Shown here one piece after another: positions 44,323 through 52,597 of a DNA stretch of 60,915 bases (positions within the stretch are counted from its first letter, which is position 1; each line of letters starts with the position of its first letter). Origin of the DNA: QHBQ01 sp038230695 (lineage in GTDB: Bacteria > Chloroflexota > Chloroflexia > QHBQ01); contig JBBRMT010000002.1 in NCBI GenBank assembly GCA_038230695.1, positions 1 through 60,915 on the forward strand, in the 5' to 3' direction. Position numbers and translations under genes: made by a program. The notes beneath the pieces are model-generated. The model had not been told where the DNA came from. It made no database searches and saw only the letters and a program-made list of their open reading frames with translations.

Positions 44323-45117
44323 ATGGCAGGTGAACTAGAGGGACGGGTAGCGCTGGTAACTGGCGCATCGCGGGGTATTGGGCGGGCAACCGCGATACGG
44401 CTGGCGGAGATGGGCGCGGTGGTGGCAATCAACTATAACGCCAGTGTTGGCCCTGCTGAAGAGGTGGTCGGCCAGATTGCAGCGGCAGGTGGCAACGCAG
44501 TAACCTTCGCCGCCGATGTGGCCGATCCTAAAGCAGTCGAAGGGCTGATAGCCGCCGTTATAGCCAGGTTTGGCAAGCTCGACATTCTGGTTAACAATGC
44601 GGGTCTCGTGCGCGACAATATTATGATGCGGATGAGCCTGGATGAGTGGGATGCAGTGTTCAACACCAACCTACGCAGTATGTTCGTCGCCAGCCAGGCC
44701 GCCTTGCGCGGGATGATGCGTAACCGCTGGGGGCGGATCATCAATCTAACCTCGGTAGTGGCTCTCAGCGGCAATTCAGGGCAGGCCAATTACTCCGCCG
44801 CTAAAGCTGGAGTCATTGGTCTAAGCAAATCGCTGGCCCGCGAATACGCCAGCCGCAGCATCACGGTCAACGCGGTAGCCCCTGGCTATATTGACACCGA
44901 CATCGTGGCGGCCATCCCCGAAAACCTGCGTGGGGAGATGATCAAGCAGATCCCGCTGGGGCGCATCGGCAAGCCGGAAGAGGTCGCCGACGCGATTGGC
45001 TTCCTCGCCTCGGAGCGGGCCGCCTATATCACCGGCCAGGTACTCAGCGTCAATGGCGGGATGTATATGTTACCCCCACCCCAACCCTCTCCCAGAGGGA
45101 GAGGGGGTTTATTTTGA
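44323..45117 (+). CDS. fabG: 3-oxoacyl-ACP reductase
   Basis: 264 residues from ATG 44323 (GAGGAGGG upstream). Short-chain dehydrogenase: TGASRGIGRA cofactor loop (residues ~14-23), NNAG, catalytic Ser in INLTSVVALSG, and YSAAK. VAPGYIDTDI is typical of FabG. It reduces 3-oxoacyl-ACP with NADPH in fatty-acid elongation. Normal FabG ends about VNGGMYM; here about 14 extra residues (LPPPQPSPRGRGGLF) are read from a PAL-B repeat inserted at the 3' end. Confidence 0.95.
   Translation: MAGELEGRVALVTGASRGIGRATAIRLAEMGAVVAINYNASVGPAEEVVGQIAAAGGNAVTFAADVADPKAVEGLIAAVIARFGKLDILVNNAGLVRDNIMMRMSLDEWDAVFNTNLRSMFVASQAALRGMMRNRWGRIINLTSVVALSGNSGQANYSAAKAGVIGLSKSLAREYASRSITVNAVAPGYIDTDIVAAIPENLRGEMIKQIPLGRIGKPEEVADAIGFLASERAAYITGQVLSVNGGMYMLPPPQPSPRGRGGLF
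45072..45108. repeat. PAL-B repeat forming the fabG 3' end
   Basis: CCCCCACCCCAACCCTCTCC then GAGGGAGAGGGGG: stem CCCTCTCCC/GGGAGAGGG. It replaces the native end of fabG and separates it from fabD. Confidence 0.8.
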
Positions 45118-45176
45118 AACAAAACCAGCGATTACCTCATCCAAAGCAGCAGGAGGCAGAGGACGGAGAATGTATC

Positions 45177-46130
45177 ATGATAGACGTAAACTACTTGCGT
45201 GATAAATGGGCGTTTGTCTTCCCCGGCCAGGGTTCGCAATATGTGGGCATGGGCAAGCTGCTGTACGAGAGTTCACCCGCCGCTCGCAAGGTGTTCGAGC
45301 AGGCCGATGCCGTGCTAGGCTTTCCCCTGAGCAAACTGTGCTTCGAGGGTCCTGCCGACGAGTTGCAGGATACCATCAACGCCCAGCCCGCCATCCTTAC
45401 AGTTAGCATTGCCGCATTGGAGGCGCTTAAGGAGAAGTGGGGCAAGCTGGGCGCGATGATTGCGCCACGCTTCGTGGCCGGTCATAGCCTGGGCGAATAC
45501 ACTGCGCTGGTGGCTGCGGGTGCGCTAACCTTCGAGGACACCCTGCTGCTGGTGCGCGAACGCGGGCGGCTGATGAAGGAAGCTGACCAGACTGCCCCCG
45601 GCGGGATGGCAGCGGTGATCGGGCTGCAGCGTGAGGAAGTGGAGCAAGTTTGCGAGGAGGCCCAGGAGTTGGGTGTGGTAGTTTGCGCCAACGCCAACAG
45701 CCCGGTGCAGAACGTGATTAGCGGCGAGGAGGTTGCGCTAACCCGCGCTATGGAGCTTGCCCGTCAGCGGGGAGCGAAGCGGGTTTCACGGCTGGCGATT
45801 AGCATCGCCTCCCACTCGCCCTTGATGCAGCAGGCGGGCGACCAGCTTGCTCGGCTAATCGAAAACCTGCACCTTAGCGACCCAAAAGTGCCGATTATCG
45901 GCAACTTGAGCGGTCAGGCGTTGACTACCGCCGACGAGATTAAGCGCGAACTGATGGTTCATCTGGTCGGCTCGGTGCAGTGGACCCGCTCAGTGCGCCG
46001 CATGGTGGATGACGGCATCAGTAACTTTATGGAGATTGGCCCCGGCTCGACTCTGAGCGGCCTGATTAAGCGCATCAGCGAAGATGCAGAGACCTCCAGC
46101 TTCGCGGATGGTGATGTTGCCAAGGTGTAG
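45177..46130 (+). CDS. fabD: malonyl-CoA:ACP transacylase
   Basis: 317 residues from ATG 45177 with GGAG nine bases upstream. FVFPGQGSQYVGMG opens the fold, the nucleophile Ser is in GHSLGEYTAL, and the catalytic His in SIASHSPLM. VCANANSPVQNVISG and IGPGSTLSGL are family motifs. It loads malonyl groups onto ACP for fatty-acid synthesis. It lies between fabG and fabF; no acpP or fabH gene is in the window. Confidence 0.95.
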   Translation: MIDVNYLRDKWAFVFPGQGSQYVGMGKLLYESSPAARKVFEQADAVLGFPLSKLCFEGPADELQDTINAQPAILTVSIAALEALKEKWGKLGAMIAPRFVAGHSLGEYTALVAAGALTFEDTLLLVRERGRLMKEADQTAPGGMAAVIGLQREEVEQVCEEAQELGVVVCANANSPVQNVISGEEVALTRAMELARQRGAKRVSRLAISIASHSPLMQQAGDQLARLIENLHLSDPKVPIIGNLSGQALTTADEIKRELMVHLVGSVQWTRSVRRMVDDGISNFMEIGPGSTLSGLIKRISEDAETSSFADGDVAKV

Positions 46131-46187
46131 AAGGTAGAATATAGAATGGGTAAGGCGATGTAGGGGCGGGATTTATCCCGATTCGGT
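46128..46187. repeat. HEP and PAL-A repeats between fabD and fabF
   Basis: GTAGAAG, GTAGAAT, ATAGAAT (46128-46149), then GTAGGGGCGGGA/TCCCG (46160-46187). Confidence 0.65.
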
Positions 46188-46210
46188 GAAGCTAGCAAGG
46201 AGATTTCACG

Positions 46211-47455
46211 GTGAGCAGAAGAGTGGTAGTGACGGGCATGGCGGCGATTACCTGCCTCGGCAACAATCTGCAAGAGACCTGGGCGGGGCTTAAGGCGGGG
46301 CGTAGCGGTATCGCCACCATCCAGAGCTTCGACTCCGCCGAGTTCAACCCCAACTTCGCCGGTGAGGTCAAGGGCTTCGACCCCGAAGCGACTGGCTACA
46401 TAGATGCCAAAGAGGCGAAGCAACTCGACCGCTACGTTACCTTCGCGATCACCGTGGCCGAGGACGCGCTGGCCGACTCTGGCCTGCAAATAACCGATGA
46501 TAACCGTGACAACATTGCGGTGATATTTGGTAGCGGCACGGGTGGCACTTCCACTCTGCTTGCCCAGCAGGCGGTGATGAATGAACGCGGCGCACGGCGG
46601 GTCAGCCCTTTCCTGATCGCCAATATGTTGCCGGACACTGGCAGCGGCTACATCGCCATCAAGCTAGGCGCACGCGGCCCCAACATGGCGGTGGTCTCCG
46701 CCTGCGCTACTGGCGGCCACAATGTCGGCGAGGCGTGGGAGACGATCCGGCGCGGCGATGCCGATGTGGCGGTCACGGGCAGCGCCGAGTACGTACTGAT
46801 GCCGCTCACCCTGGCTGGATTCATCTCGATGCGGGCGCTTGCCAACAACCCCGACCCCACCCGCGCCAGCCGCCCATTCGACAAGAACCGCAACGGATTT
46901 GTTATTGCCGAGGGTGCGGCCTGCCTGATTCTTGAGGAACTGGAACACGCGCAGGCCCGTGGCGCACATATCTACGCCGAGATGATCGGCTACGGTAGCA
47001 CCAACGATGCTTATCACATTGCCTCGCCCGACGACATGGGCGCAGGCGCGGCCCGCTGCATGAAGATGGCAATTCGCAAAGCGGGTATTGCCCCCGAAGA
47101 TGTAGACTATATCAACGCGCATGGAACCGCCACCCAGCTTAACGATCGGGTGGAGACGATTGCCACCAAGACGGTGTTCGGCGACCACGCCTACAAGCTG
47201 GCAATCAGCAGCATCAAGTCTATGATCGGCCACGCCATGGGCGCGGCGGGCAGCATAGAAGCGGTTGCCAGTGTGATGACCATCGTAGACCAGACGCTAC
47301 CCCCCACCATCAATTACGAAACCCCCGACCCCGACTGCGACCTCGATTACGTGCCAAACGTGGCCCGACCCGCCAAAGTAGACGTGGTGCTGTCCAACTC
47401 CATCGGCCTCGGTGGACATAATTCCTCGATTATCTTCCGCCGCTATCAGCCTTAA
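46211..47455 (+). CDS. fabF: 3-oxoacyl-ACP synthase II (KAS II), copy 1
   Basis: 414 residues from GTG 46211 with AAGGAG upstream. Thiolase fold with catalytic Cys in VVSACATGGHN (~163), His in INAHGTATQLND and His in KSMIGHAMGAAG. Condenses malonyl-ACP with acyl-ACP during elongation. A second fabF (52598) lies 5 kb downstream, beyond a restriction/toxin island. The two copies differ throughout (for example NRNGFVIAEGA versus NREGFVYSEGA), so they are not a recent duplication. Confidence 0.95.
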   Translation: MSRRVVVTGMAAITCLGNNLQETWAGLKAGRSGIATIQSFDSAEFNPNFAGEVKGFDPEATGYIDAKEAKQLDRYVTFAITVAEDALADSGLQITDDNRDNIAVIFGSGTGGTSTLLAQQAVMNERGARRVSPFLIANMLPDTGSGYIAIKLGARGPNMAVVSACATGGHNVGEAWETIRRGDADVAVTGSAEYVLMPLTLAGFISMRALANNPDPTRASRPFDKNRNGFVIAEGAACLILEELEHAQARGAHIYAEMIGYGSTNDAYHIASPDDMGAGAARCMKMAIRKAGIAPEDVDYINAHGTATQLNDRVETIATKTVFGDHAYKLAISSIKSMIGHAMGAAGSIEAVASVMTIVDQTLPPTINYETPDPDCDLDYVPNVARPAKVDVVLSNSIGLGGHNSSIIFRRYQP

Positions 47456-47492
47456 CCCCTTTGTTCTACTACCGCACAGGCGCGAAATGGGG

Positions 47493-47498
47493 TATAAT
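47493..47498 (+). promoter_or_regulatory. -10 element of a leaderless mcrC-like transcript
   Basis: TATAAT then TATGTC then ATG 47505. Same six-base geometry as mscS, yggT and the 35125 TPR gene. Separate from the fab transcript. Confidence 0.55.
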
Positions 47499-47504
47499 TA
47501 TGTC

Positions 47505-49025
47505 ATGTCCACCCCCACGCCTGAAGCGCAGATCGTCTTTTACCCGATTAGCGGGCCATTTTCATTGCCCGTGTTGTCGGTCAGCGCAGTAAGCGAATAT
47601 AGCGACATAGAGGTGGCAGTCAGCTATAGCGGGCCGCCCATATCGCTTGTCTATCTCTATGTTGGTGGCGCTTACTTCGATGGCCCGTTTGATCTGCAGG
47701 CTAATCCTCTACCCTTTCGCTTCCGGTACAATGTGGACGATTACGTTGGCGTGCTACGTTGGGAGTTGCGTCAGCAGGCGACCCCAATCGCTGCCGCCGA
47801 GCTTGCGGTGCAGCCGCGCAAGCTGAGTAACGCCGATGTTGCCTTCATCAAGGAGCGGCGCATACCTACGTTGCTGGCCCAGCTAGCCGCCCGCAACGCC
47901 ATCCGCTTGCGCTATGATGACGACTGCGAGCGTCTCTACCATTTCTACAGCCTCGATTACAGCATAGAGCGGCTGCTGCACTTCAGCGCCCGCTTGCTCG
48001 ACTCGACCGCTGGCGTGGCTTCGATCGCCGAGCGCATCTACAATCGCCTTGCCTACCACAGCGAAGCCGAGCAGTTGCACGCAGTTGGCGACATTCGCGG
48101 CGCGGTGCGTTGGGCAGCTACTACAACCCGTTGGGCCAACCGTCCCGCTGATGTGGGTCTCGCTCACGAGTGCCGCCGCGAGATAAAAGACTACGCCACC
48201 ACGCTGAACCTGATCCTGGTGACGCTGCACCGCAACCTGGCCCAACAACTTCACGCCCTCGCCCACCAGCTTGCCCGGCGCGACCCTCTAAGCCCAATTA
48301 TTGCTAAGATGCAAACATACGCCCATCGCCACGATGTCTGGCTGGAGCGTAGGCTACTTGCCGCGCTTGCTACATTGCCGCCACGCCCCATATCCCTGCA
48401 AGCGGCGGCCCGCGAACTGAGCTACAATACCAACCCTGCCTACCGCGAACTGCTGCGCCTTTGGCGCGACTTTCACACCCGCTATGTCAGCCTCGACCCC
48501 GCCGCCCATCTCTCCGGCCTGCAACCGATGCACAAGATCTACGAACTATGGTGCGTGTGCGAGGTGGCTGCGGCGCTGGGCTTGCGCGAGACCGCTAGCG
48601 GCTTCGGGCGTGGCGCAATCTTTGCGGGCCGCTATCAAGGCCAACCGACTACCTTGTACTACGACCAGCCAACCACCGCTGGCTGGCTGTCCAGCAGGCG
48701 CGGTGTGAATATTCGCCCCGACATCCTGCTGGAAGTGGGCGGCAGGCGGCTGCTGCTAGATGCCAAGTACCGCCTTGGTGACGAACGCGCCCGCACCGAT
48801 GACCTGCTCAAGATGCTTGCCTATATGAACGATCTGCGCGTGCCGGTTGGTGGTATCATCTATCCAGGTAGCGGTTCACTGGTAGCCCAGCCCGACCCAG
48901 CCAGCAATCAGGTGGCCTACGAACTGCCCCTCCGCCCCAACCTCGACGACCCTGCCGCCCTGACAACCACCCTGCGTGGCTGGCTTGATCAGATGATTGC
49001 GGCGGCGTTATGCAATCCGACGTAG
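47505..49025 (+). CDS. McrC-like DUF2357 nuclease
   Basis: 506 residues from ATG 47505; the open frame begins inside fabF but the promoter geometry supports 47505. A beta-rich N-terminal domain leads into helical sequence typical of DUF2357 (YDDDCERLYHFYSLDYSIER). A C-terminal PD-(D/E)XK nuclease follows, with Asp in RPDILLEVGG (~405) and LLLDAKYR (~417). McrC-type proteins are the nuclease subunit of type IV restriction that cuts modified DNA. The next gene encodes the matching AAA+ GTPase-like motor. Substrate modification unknown. Confidence 0.82.
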   Translation: MSTPTPEAQIVFYPISGPFSLPVLSVSAVSEYSDIEVAVSYSGPPISLVYLYVGGAYFDGPFDLQANPLPFRFRYNVDDYVGVLRWELRQQATPIAAAELAVQPRKLSNADVAFIKERRIPTLLAQLAARNAIRLRYDDDCERLYHFYSLDYSIERLLHFSARLLDSTAGVASIAERIYNRLAYHSEAEQLHAVGDIRGAVRWAATTTRWANRPADVGLAHECRREIKDYATTLNLILVTLHRNLAQQLHALAHQLARRDPLSPIIAKMQTYAHRHDVWLERRLLAALATLPPRPISLQAAARELSYNTNPAYRELLRLWRDFHTRYVSLDPAAHLSGLQPMHKIYELWCVCEVAAALGLRETASGFGRGAIFAGRYQGQPTTLYYDQPTTAGWLSSRRGVNIRPDILLEVGGRRLLLDAKYRLGDERARTDDLLKMLAYMNDLRVPVGGIIYPGSGSLVAQPDPASNQVAYELPLRPNLDDPAALTTTLRGWLDQMIAAALCNPT

Positions 49026-49113
49026 GGGCGGGGGCTGCCCACTCAGGTGCAGCGCATCAATGCTCATCGTAAACATCAATGCCGACGTAGGGCGGGTGTT
49101 TCTCGCCCAATCT
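49021..49113. repeat. two PAL-A repeats between the restriction genes
   Basis: CGTAGGGGCGGGGGCTGCCC with the long flank GTGCAGCGCATCAATGC (49021-49063), and GTAGGGCGGGtgtttCTCGCCC (49088-49109). Confidence 0.7.
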
Positions 49114-49126
49114 GGAGGTGACTATC

Positions 49127-51664
49127 ATGGCCGAAGCAACCGAGATACAACTGACCGAGCCGCAGCAGGAGCGACTGCGGGCGCTCTATCGCGCTTATCA
49201 GCAGGATCGCGCGTTTGTGGCCCGCTGGCAGGAGCTTGACGCAAAGCGCCAGGCGAGCATTCCGCAAATCCTGGGGATTATAAACGACTTTGTCGGTGGC
49301 AAAACAGACTTGAAACGGTTTGTTAAAGAAAGCCAGCAGTATAGCGTGAACAATAAGCAATGGGGATTTGCCCAGTACGGCCAAATGCAGTTGAACATTA
49401 TGAGCAACACCGCTGCTAAAGATGCTGAAGCAGCAACCCAGCTAACTCGCCTCCTTCGCTCGTCGTTGATCGTTCCCTCCTCGAAAGAAGAAAGCGCGGA
49501 GAAGATTAAGAAGCTAGCCAGCTTCCTGTCAAACCTTTATCAGAACTATAAGCCGAAAGCTGCTCACGACTCGTCTGTACCGCTTATCCTGAGCTACTTT
49601 TGGGGGATGCAGGACCAAGAAGAGTTTCCTGTATATTATAACCACGATGCGGCAGCCTATCGTCGGCTCGGACTAACAGAGCTAGCTGGCGGCCCAGGTG
49701 ATCGCTATACTGGCTATGATAGCCTTGTGACAAGGCTGCGCCATCTTTTGGATGCCAGCACCTGGGAGCTAGAGCATTTCGCTTTCTGGCTCTCCAAACA
49801 GCCCTTCCTTGGCTTCCCCACTGAAACCTTTGCCCGCCTCGTCGTTAATGCCGCATTCAACGCCGATTTTATCAGCGGGCGTGGCTATGCCGATGCCTCG
49901 CACGAAGATGAGGCTGAGGCTAACGCGAAGTTCGCCATAGACCGGCTCAAGGAGTTGGGCGGGCCGTTGCGGCAAGAGCTTGGCTACGAGACTTACGAGC
50001 TTGAACTAACCATCAAGCCGAGCGAACCCCGCGCCACCCACGGCGAACCGATGCGCTGGCGGCAGGAGGCTTGGCTGTCGGTTTGGCAGCCACAGAAGCA
50101 GAGTCGGGTGGCAGCGGCGGCCAGCCCGCAGCTACAGGTGCGGGTCAGCGGCGACGGCCTCTACGCAGGCTACTACTCCGGGCAGTCTGCTGCCTTCGCA
50201 CCAGCGGGACAGTGGCAGGCGGGGGTGGTGCGCGATGCGCTAGATGCTGCGTTGCGGCTGCCGGGGGTTGCCATCTATGCGCTGCGGCGCGGCGAGAACC
50301 CCACGCCAATCAGCCCCGACGAGGCCGCCAACCTCGACGGCGATGCCGCCTTCCTGGTTGGCCTGCGCTGGCCGCCCGAAGATCCAATAGTTGGCCTACC
50401 CCATGTGGTTGGCGCATTGGCCGAGACGCTGCGCGCCCTCTACCCCCTATACCAGACCGCGTTGGCAGCATACTCCCGCGCCGCTGCATTGGTGCCGCTG
50501 GCCGAGGTAGAGCAGGCCGAGGACCAGTTTGACGCGCTCTACAGCGAGACCGCGATTGGCGAACCTGCCGCCGATTATATGGTTGCCGCACTGCTGGATG
50601 ATGAGGCAATTGCCGAGGATCTAGCGGATGCCGAAGACGAGGATGGAGGCGCGGAGTTTGTGCCGCCCAACTTCGACGACATTCTTGCCGAGGTGAATCA
50701 GACGCTGGCGATTGACGAAGCCACCATTCGCGCCGTCATCACCCACCTGTATGCCGGGCGACACGTGCTGCTCTACGGTCCGCCTGGGGTGGGTAAGACG
50801 CGCCTAGCCCGCATCCTGGCGGCCACCATTTGCGGCAAGGACAACTACAGCATCAGCACCGCCAACCCGGAGTGGAGTGCGTATGAGGTAGTGGGCGGAC
50901 TGCGCCCGCGCATCGCCGCGTCTGGGTTGGCCTACGAGTATGCTGCTGGCGTGGTCAGCCGCGCCGTGGAACACTGTTGGTTGGGGCTGAAGCGTTATGG
51001 CCGACCCCACTATCTAATCATTGATGAGTTCAATCGCGCCAACCTGGACCGCGCCTTTGGCGAACTGTTCACCGCGCTGGAATATCCCGATGTGCCACTG
51101 CTATCAAAGGAGCGCGGCGCAAACGTGGACTTGCGTATCCCGCCCGCTTTCCGCATAATTGGCACGCTCAACTCAGACGACCGCAACACGCTCTACGATA
51201 TCGGTTTTGCCCTGCGCCGCCGCTTTGCGCTGGTGGAGGTGGGCATCCCGCCGCTGGCGCAGGAACGGGCCAAGCTGCCAGCAGCGGTGCAGGAGGCGCT
51301 GCGCCGCCGCGCCGCCAGCGCGGAAATTGCGCTCGATGAGGCGAATAACTTTGCCGACGCGCATCTGCAGTCGGCGCTTGACCCGCTGCTAGCCTTCATC
51401 GGGGTGGTGCGTAGTGTTCGACCGATTGGCACCGCGCTGCTGATAGACGCGCTGGCCTTCGTCGCCGCCGCGCATCTCAATGGCACCTATGCTGACCCCA
51501 TTGCTGCGCTGCAAGATGCGATTATCGCCACTATCCTGCCCCAGCTTGAGCGCAACCCCATCGCGATCGCTACCGCGATTGACCGTGCCGCCGAGTACAA
51601 CTTGTCTAGTGTGCTTAATGCCTTGCGCCGAATGCAAGAGGCCGACACAGCGGCGATGATATGA
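49127..51664 (+). CDS. McrB-like AAA+ restriction motor
   Basis: 845 residues from ATG 49127 (GGAGG eight bases upstream). The first ~500 residues are helical with a specificity-type region (WGFAQYGQMQLNIMSN, ILSYFWGMQDQEEFPVYYN). The AAA_5/MoxR-type motor has Walker A LYGPPGVGKT (~550), Walker B LIIDEFNRA (~631), the McrB-like signature GTLNSDDRNT and the arginine pair ALRRRF. McrB hydrolyses GTP to translocate DNA and activate McrC. Together with the preceding gene this is a type IV-like restriction or related antiphage module. N-terminal target recognition is unknown. Confidence 0.85.
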   Translation: MAEATEIQLTEPQQERLRALYRAYQQDRAFVARWQELDAKRQASIPQILGIINDFVGGKTDLKRFVKESQQYSVNNKQWGFAQYGQMQLNIMSNTAAKDAEAATQLTRLLRSSLIVPSSKEESAEKIKKLASFLSNLYQNYKPKAAHDSSVPLILSYFWGMQDQEEFPVYYNHDAAAYRRLGLTELAGGPGDRYTGYDSLVTRLRHLLDASTWELEHFAFWLSKQPFLGFPTETFARLVVNAAFNADFISGRGYADASHEDEAEANAKFAIDRLKELGGPLRQELGYETYELELTIKPSEPRATHGEPMRWRQEAWLSVWQPQKQSRVAAAASPQLQVRVSGDGLYAGYYSGQSAAFAPAGQWQAGVVRDALDAALRLPGVAIYALRRGENPTPISPDEAANLDGDAAFLVGLRWPPEDPIVGLPHVVGALAETLRALYPLYQTALAAYSRAAALVPLAEVEQAEDQFDALYSETAIGEPAADYMVAALLDDEAIAEDLADAEDEDGGAEFVPPNFDDILAEVNQTLAIDEATIRAVITHLYAGRHVLLYGPPGVGKTRLARILAATICGKDNYSISTANPEWSAYEVVGGLRPRIAASGLAYEYAAGVVSRAVEHCWLGLKRYGRPHYLIIDEFNRANLDRAFGELFTALEYPDVPLLSKERGANVDLRIPPAFRIIGTLNSDDRNTLYDIGFALRRRFALVEVGIPPLAQERAKLPAAVQEALRRRAASAEIALDEANNFADAHLQSALDPLLAFIGVVRSVRPIGTALLIDALAFVAAAHLNGTYADPIAALQDAIIATILPQLERNPIAIATAIDRAAEYNLSSVLNALRRMQEADTAAMI

Positions 51665-51779
51665 GGGAAGCTGGAACATAGATATTAGGAAGGTTGCGGT
51701 TATGGGCATCATTTGTTATACTTAAAGGTACGCAAAAGGGTACGGTTTTATGTTACAAGATAGAAAGGAGCGTTAGGTT

Positions 51780-52136
51780 ATGTTCTCACTTACATCAGAC
51801 TTCATCACCTCGAAGCAGGTACGCCAGAATCTGGCCGAGACGCTGGATCGGGTGGAGGAGGGTAAGCCCATCGTGATCACCCGCGCTGGTTTGCCCGCCG
51901 CCGTGTTGGTTAGCGTCGAACAGTATGAGCAACTGCAGCGAGCTTGGGAGGCACAATATCACATTATGATGGCCGATGCTGCCCAGGAGCGGGCCAACCG
52001 AGGCGAGGTGATCAGCGGCGAAGCATTCATCGCCGAACTTAAAGCCAACTTTGGCGGCAACATTGATTTCGAGACTGCAGATCTCTCCGAGTACGTAGAT
52101 ATGGATAACTCCGCTCTTGCCGAGGAGGGAGCATAG
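51780..52136 (+). CDS. Phd/YefM-type antitoxin
   Basis: 118 residues. The Phd/YefM fold shows at the N-terminus (SKQVRQNLAETLDRVEEGKP, then VITRAGLPAAVLVSVEQYEQ). An acidic C-terminal tail (ETADLSEYVDMDNSALAEE) probably wraps the toxin. AAAGGAG precedes the ATG. It is followed by a ParE/RelE-type toxin gene two bases later, forming a typical autoregulated module directly behind the restriction genes. Confidence 0.88.
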   Translation: MFSLTSDFITSKQVRQNLAETLDRVEEGKPIVITRAGLPAAVLVSVEQYEQLQRAWEAQYHIMMADAAQERANRGEVISGEAFIAELKANFGGNIDFETADLSEYVDMDNSALAEEGA

Positions 52137-52138
52137 CT

Positions 52139-52495
52139 TTGGCAAAGCTGCTGATCGATCCTCTGGTGCGTATTGAAGCAAATGAAGTAGTCAGCTACTA
52201 TCGCAGCAAAGAGGGGGATGAGTTTGCTGAACACCTCAGCGTGGCGCTTCAGGCAGTCACCTTTGTGATAGGGAAAAATCCCGAAGGCGGCTTGCCTATC
52301 AGCGGCCTACCCTTGGGCTATCGTCGGAAACGCACAGGCAAGCACTTTCCACCGTATGTCTTCAGCTACCGCTACGATCGGGAGAAGGACGAGGCTCTTG
52401 TCTACCTGCTACGACACACTGCTCAACGGCCTTACGCACCTTCCACTCATCGCCGCAAGGCAAACGAAGCCCAACGTCGCGTTGATGAAGGCTGA
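52139..52495 (+). CDS. ParE/RelE-family toxin
   Basis: 118 residues with a TTG start; GAGGAGGGAG lies at the end of the antitoxin gene. The small toxin fold is seen in LIDPLVRIEANEVVSYYRSK, FAEHLSVALQAVTFVIGKNP, and the C-terminal strands PYVFSYRYDREKDEALVYLL followed by RHTAQRP, the usual ParE ending. It targets either gyrase or ribosome-bound mRNA; sequence alone cannot tell. Confidence 0.87.
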   Translation: MAKLLIDPLVRIEANEVVSYYRSKEGDEFAEHLSVALQAVTFVIGKNPEGGLPISGLPLGYRRKRTGKHFPPYVFSYRYDREKDEALVYLLRHTAQRPYAPSTHRRKANEAQRRVDEG

Positions 52496-52519
52496 ACATT
52501 TGCGATGCCCGTGCAGATG

Positions 52520-52528
52520 TGCTACAAT
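52520..52528 (+). promoter_or_regulatory. extended -10 promoter of the second fabF
   Basis: TGCTACAAT inside an imperfect palindrome GCAGATGTGCTacaatAGCATCTGC-like (GCAGATG at 52513 and CATCTGC on the right). The operator-like symmetry centred on the -10 suggests repression of this copy. Confidence 0.5.
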
Positions 52529-52597
52529 AGCATCTGCCCCGATTGGGCGATCGCAATATTAAACCTGGCTATAACTTGAATCGCAGGAGGGAGTCAA

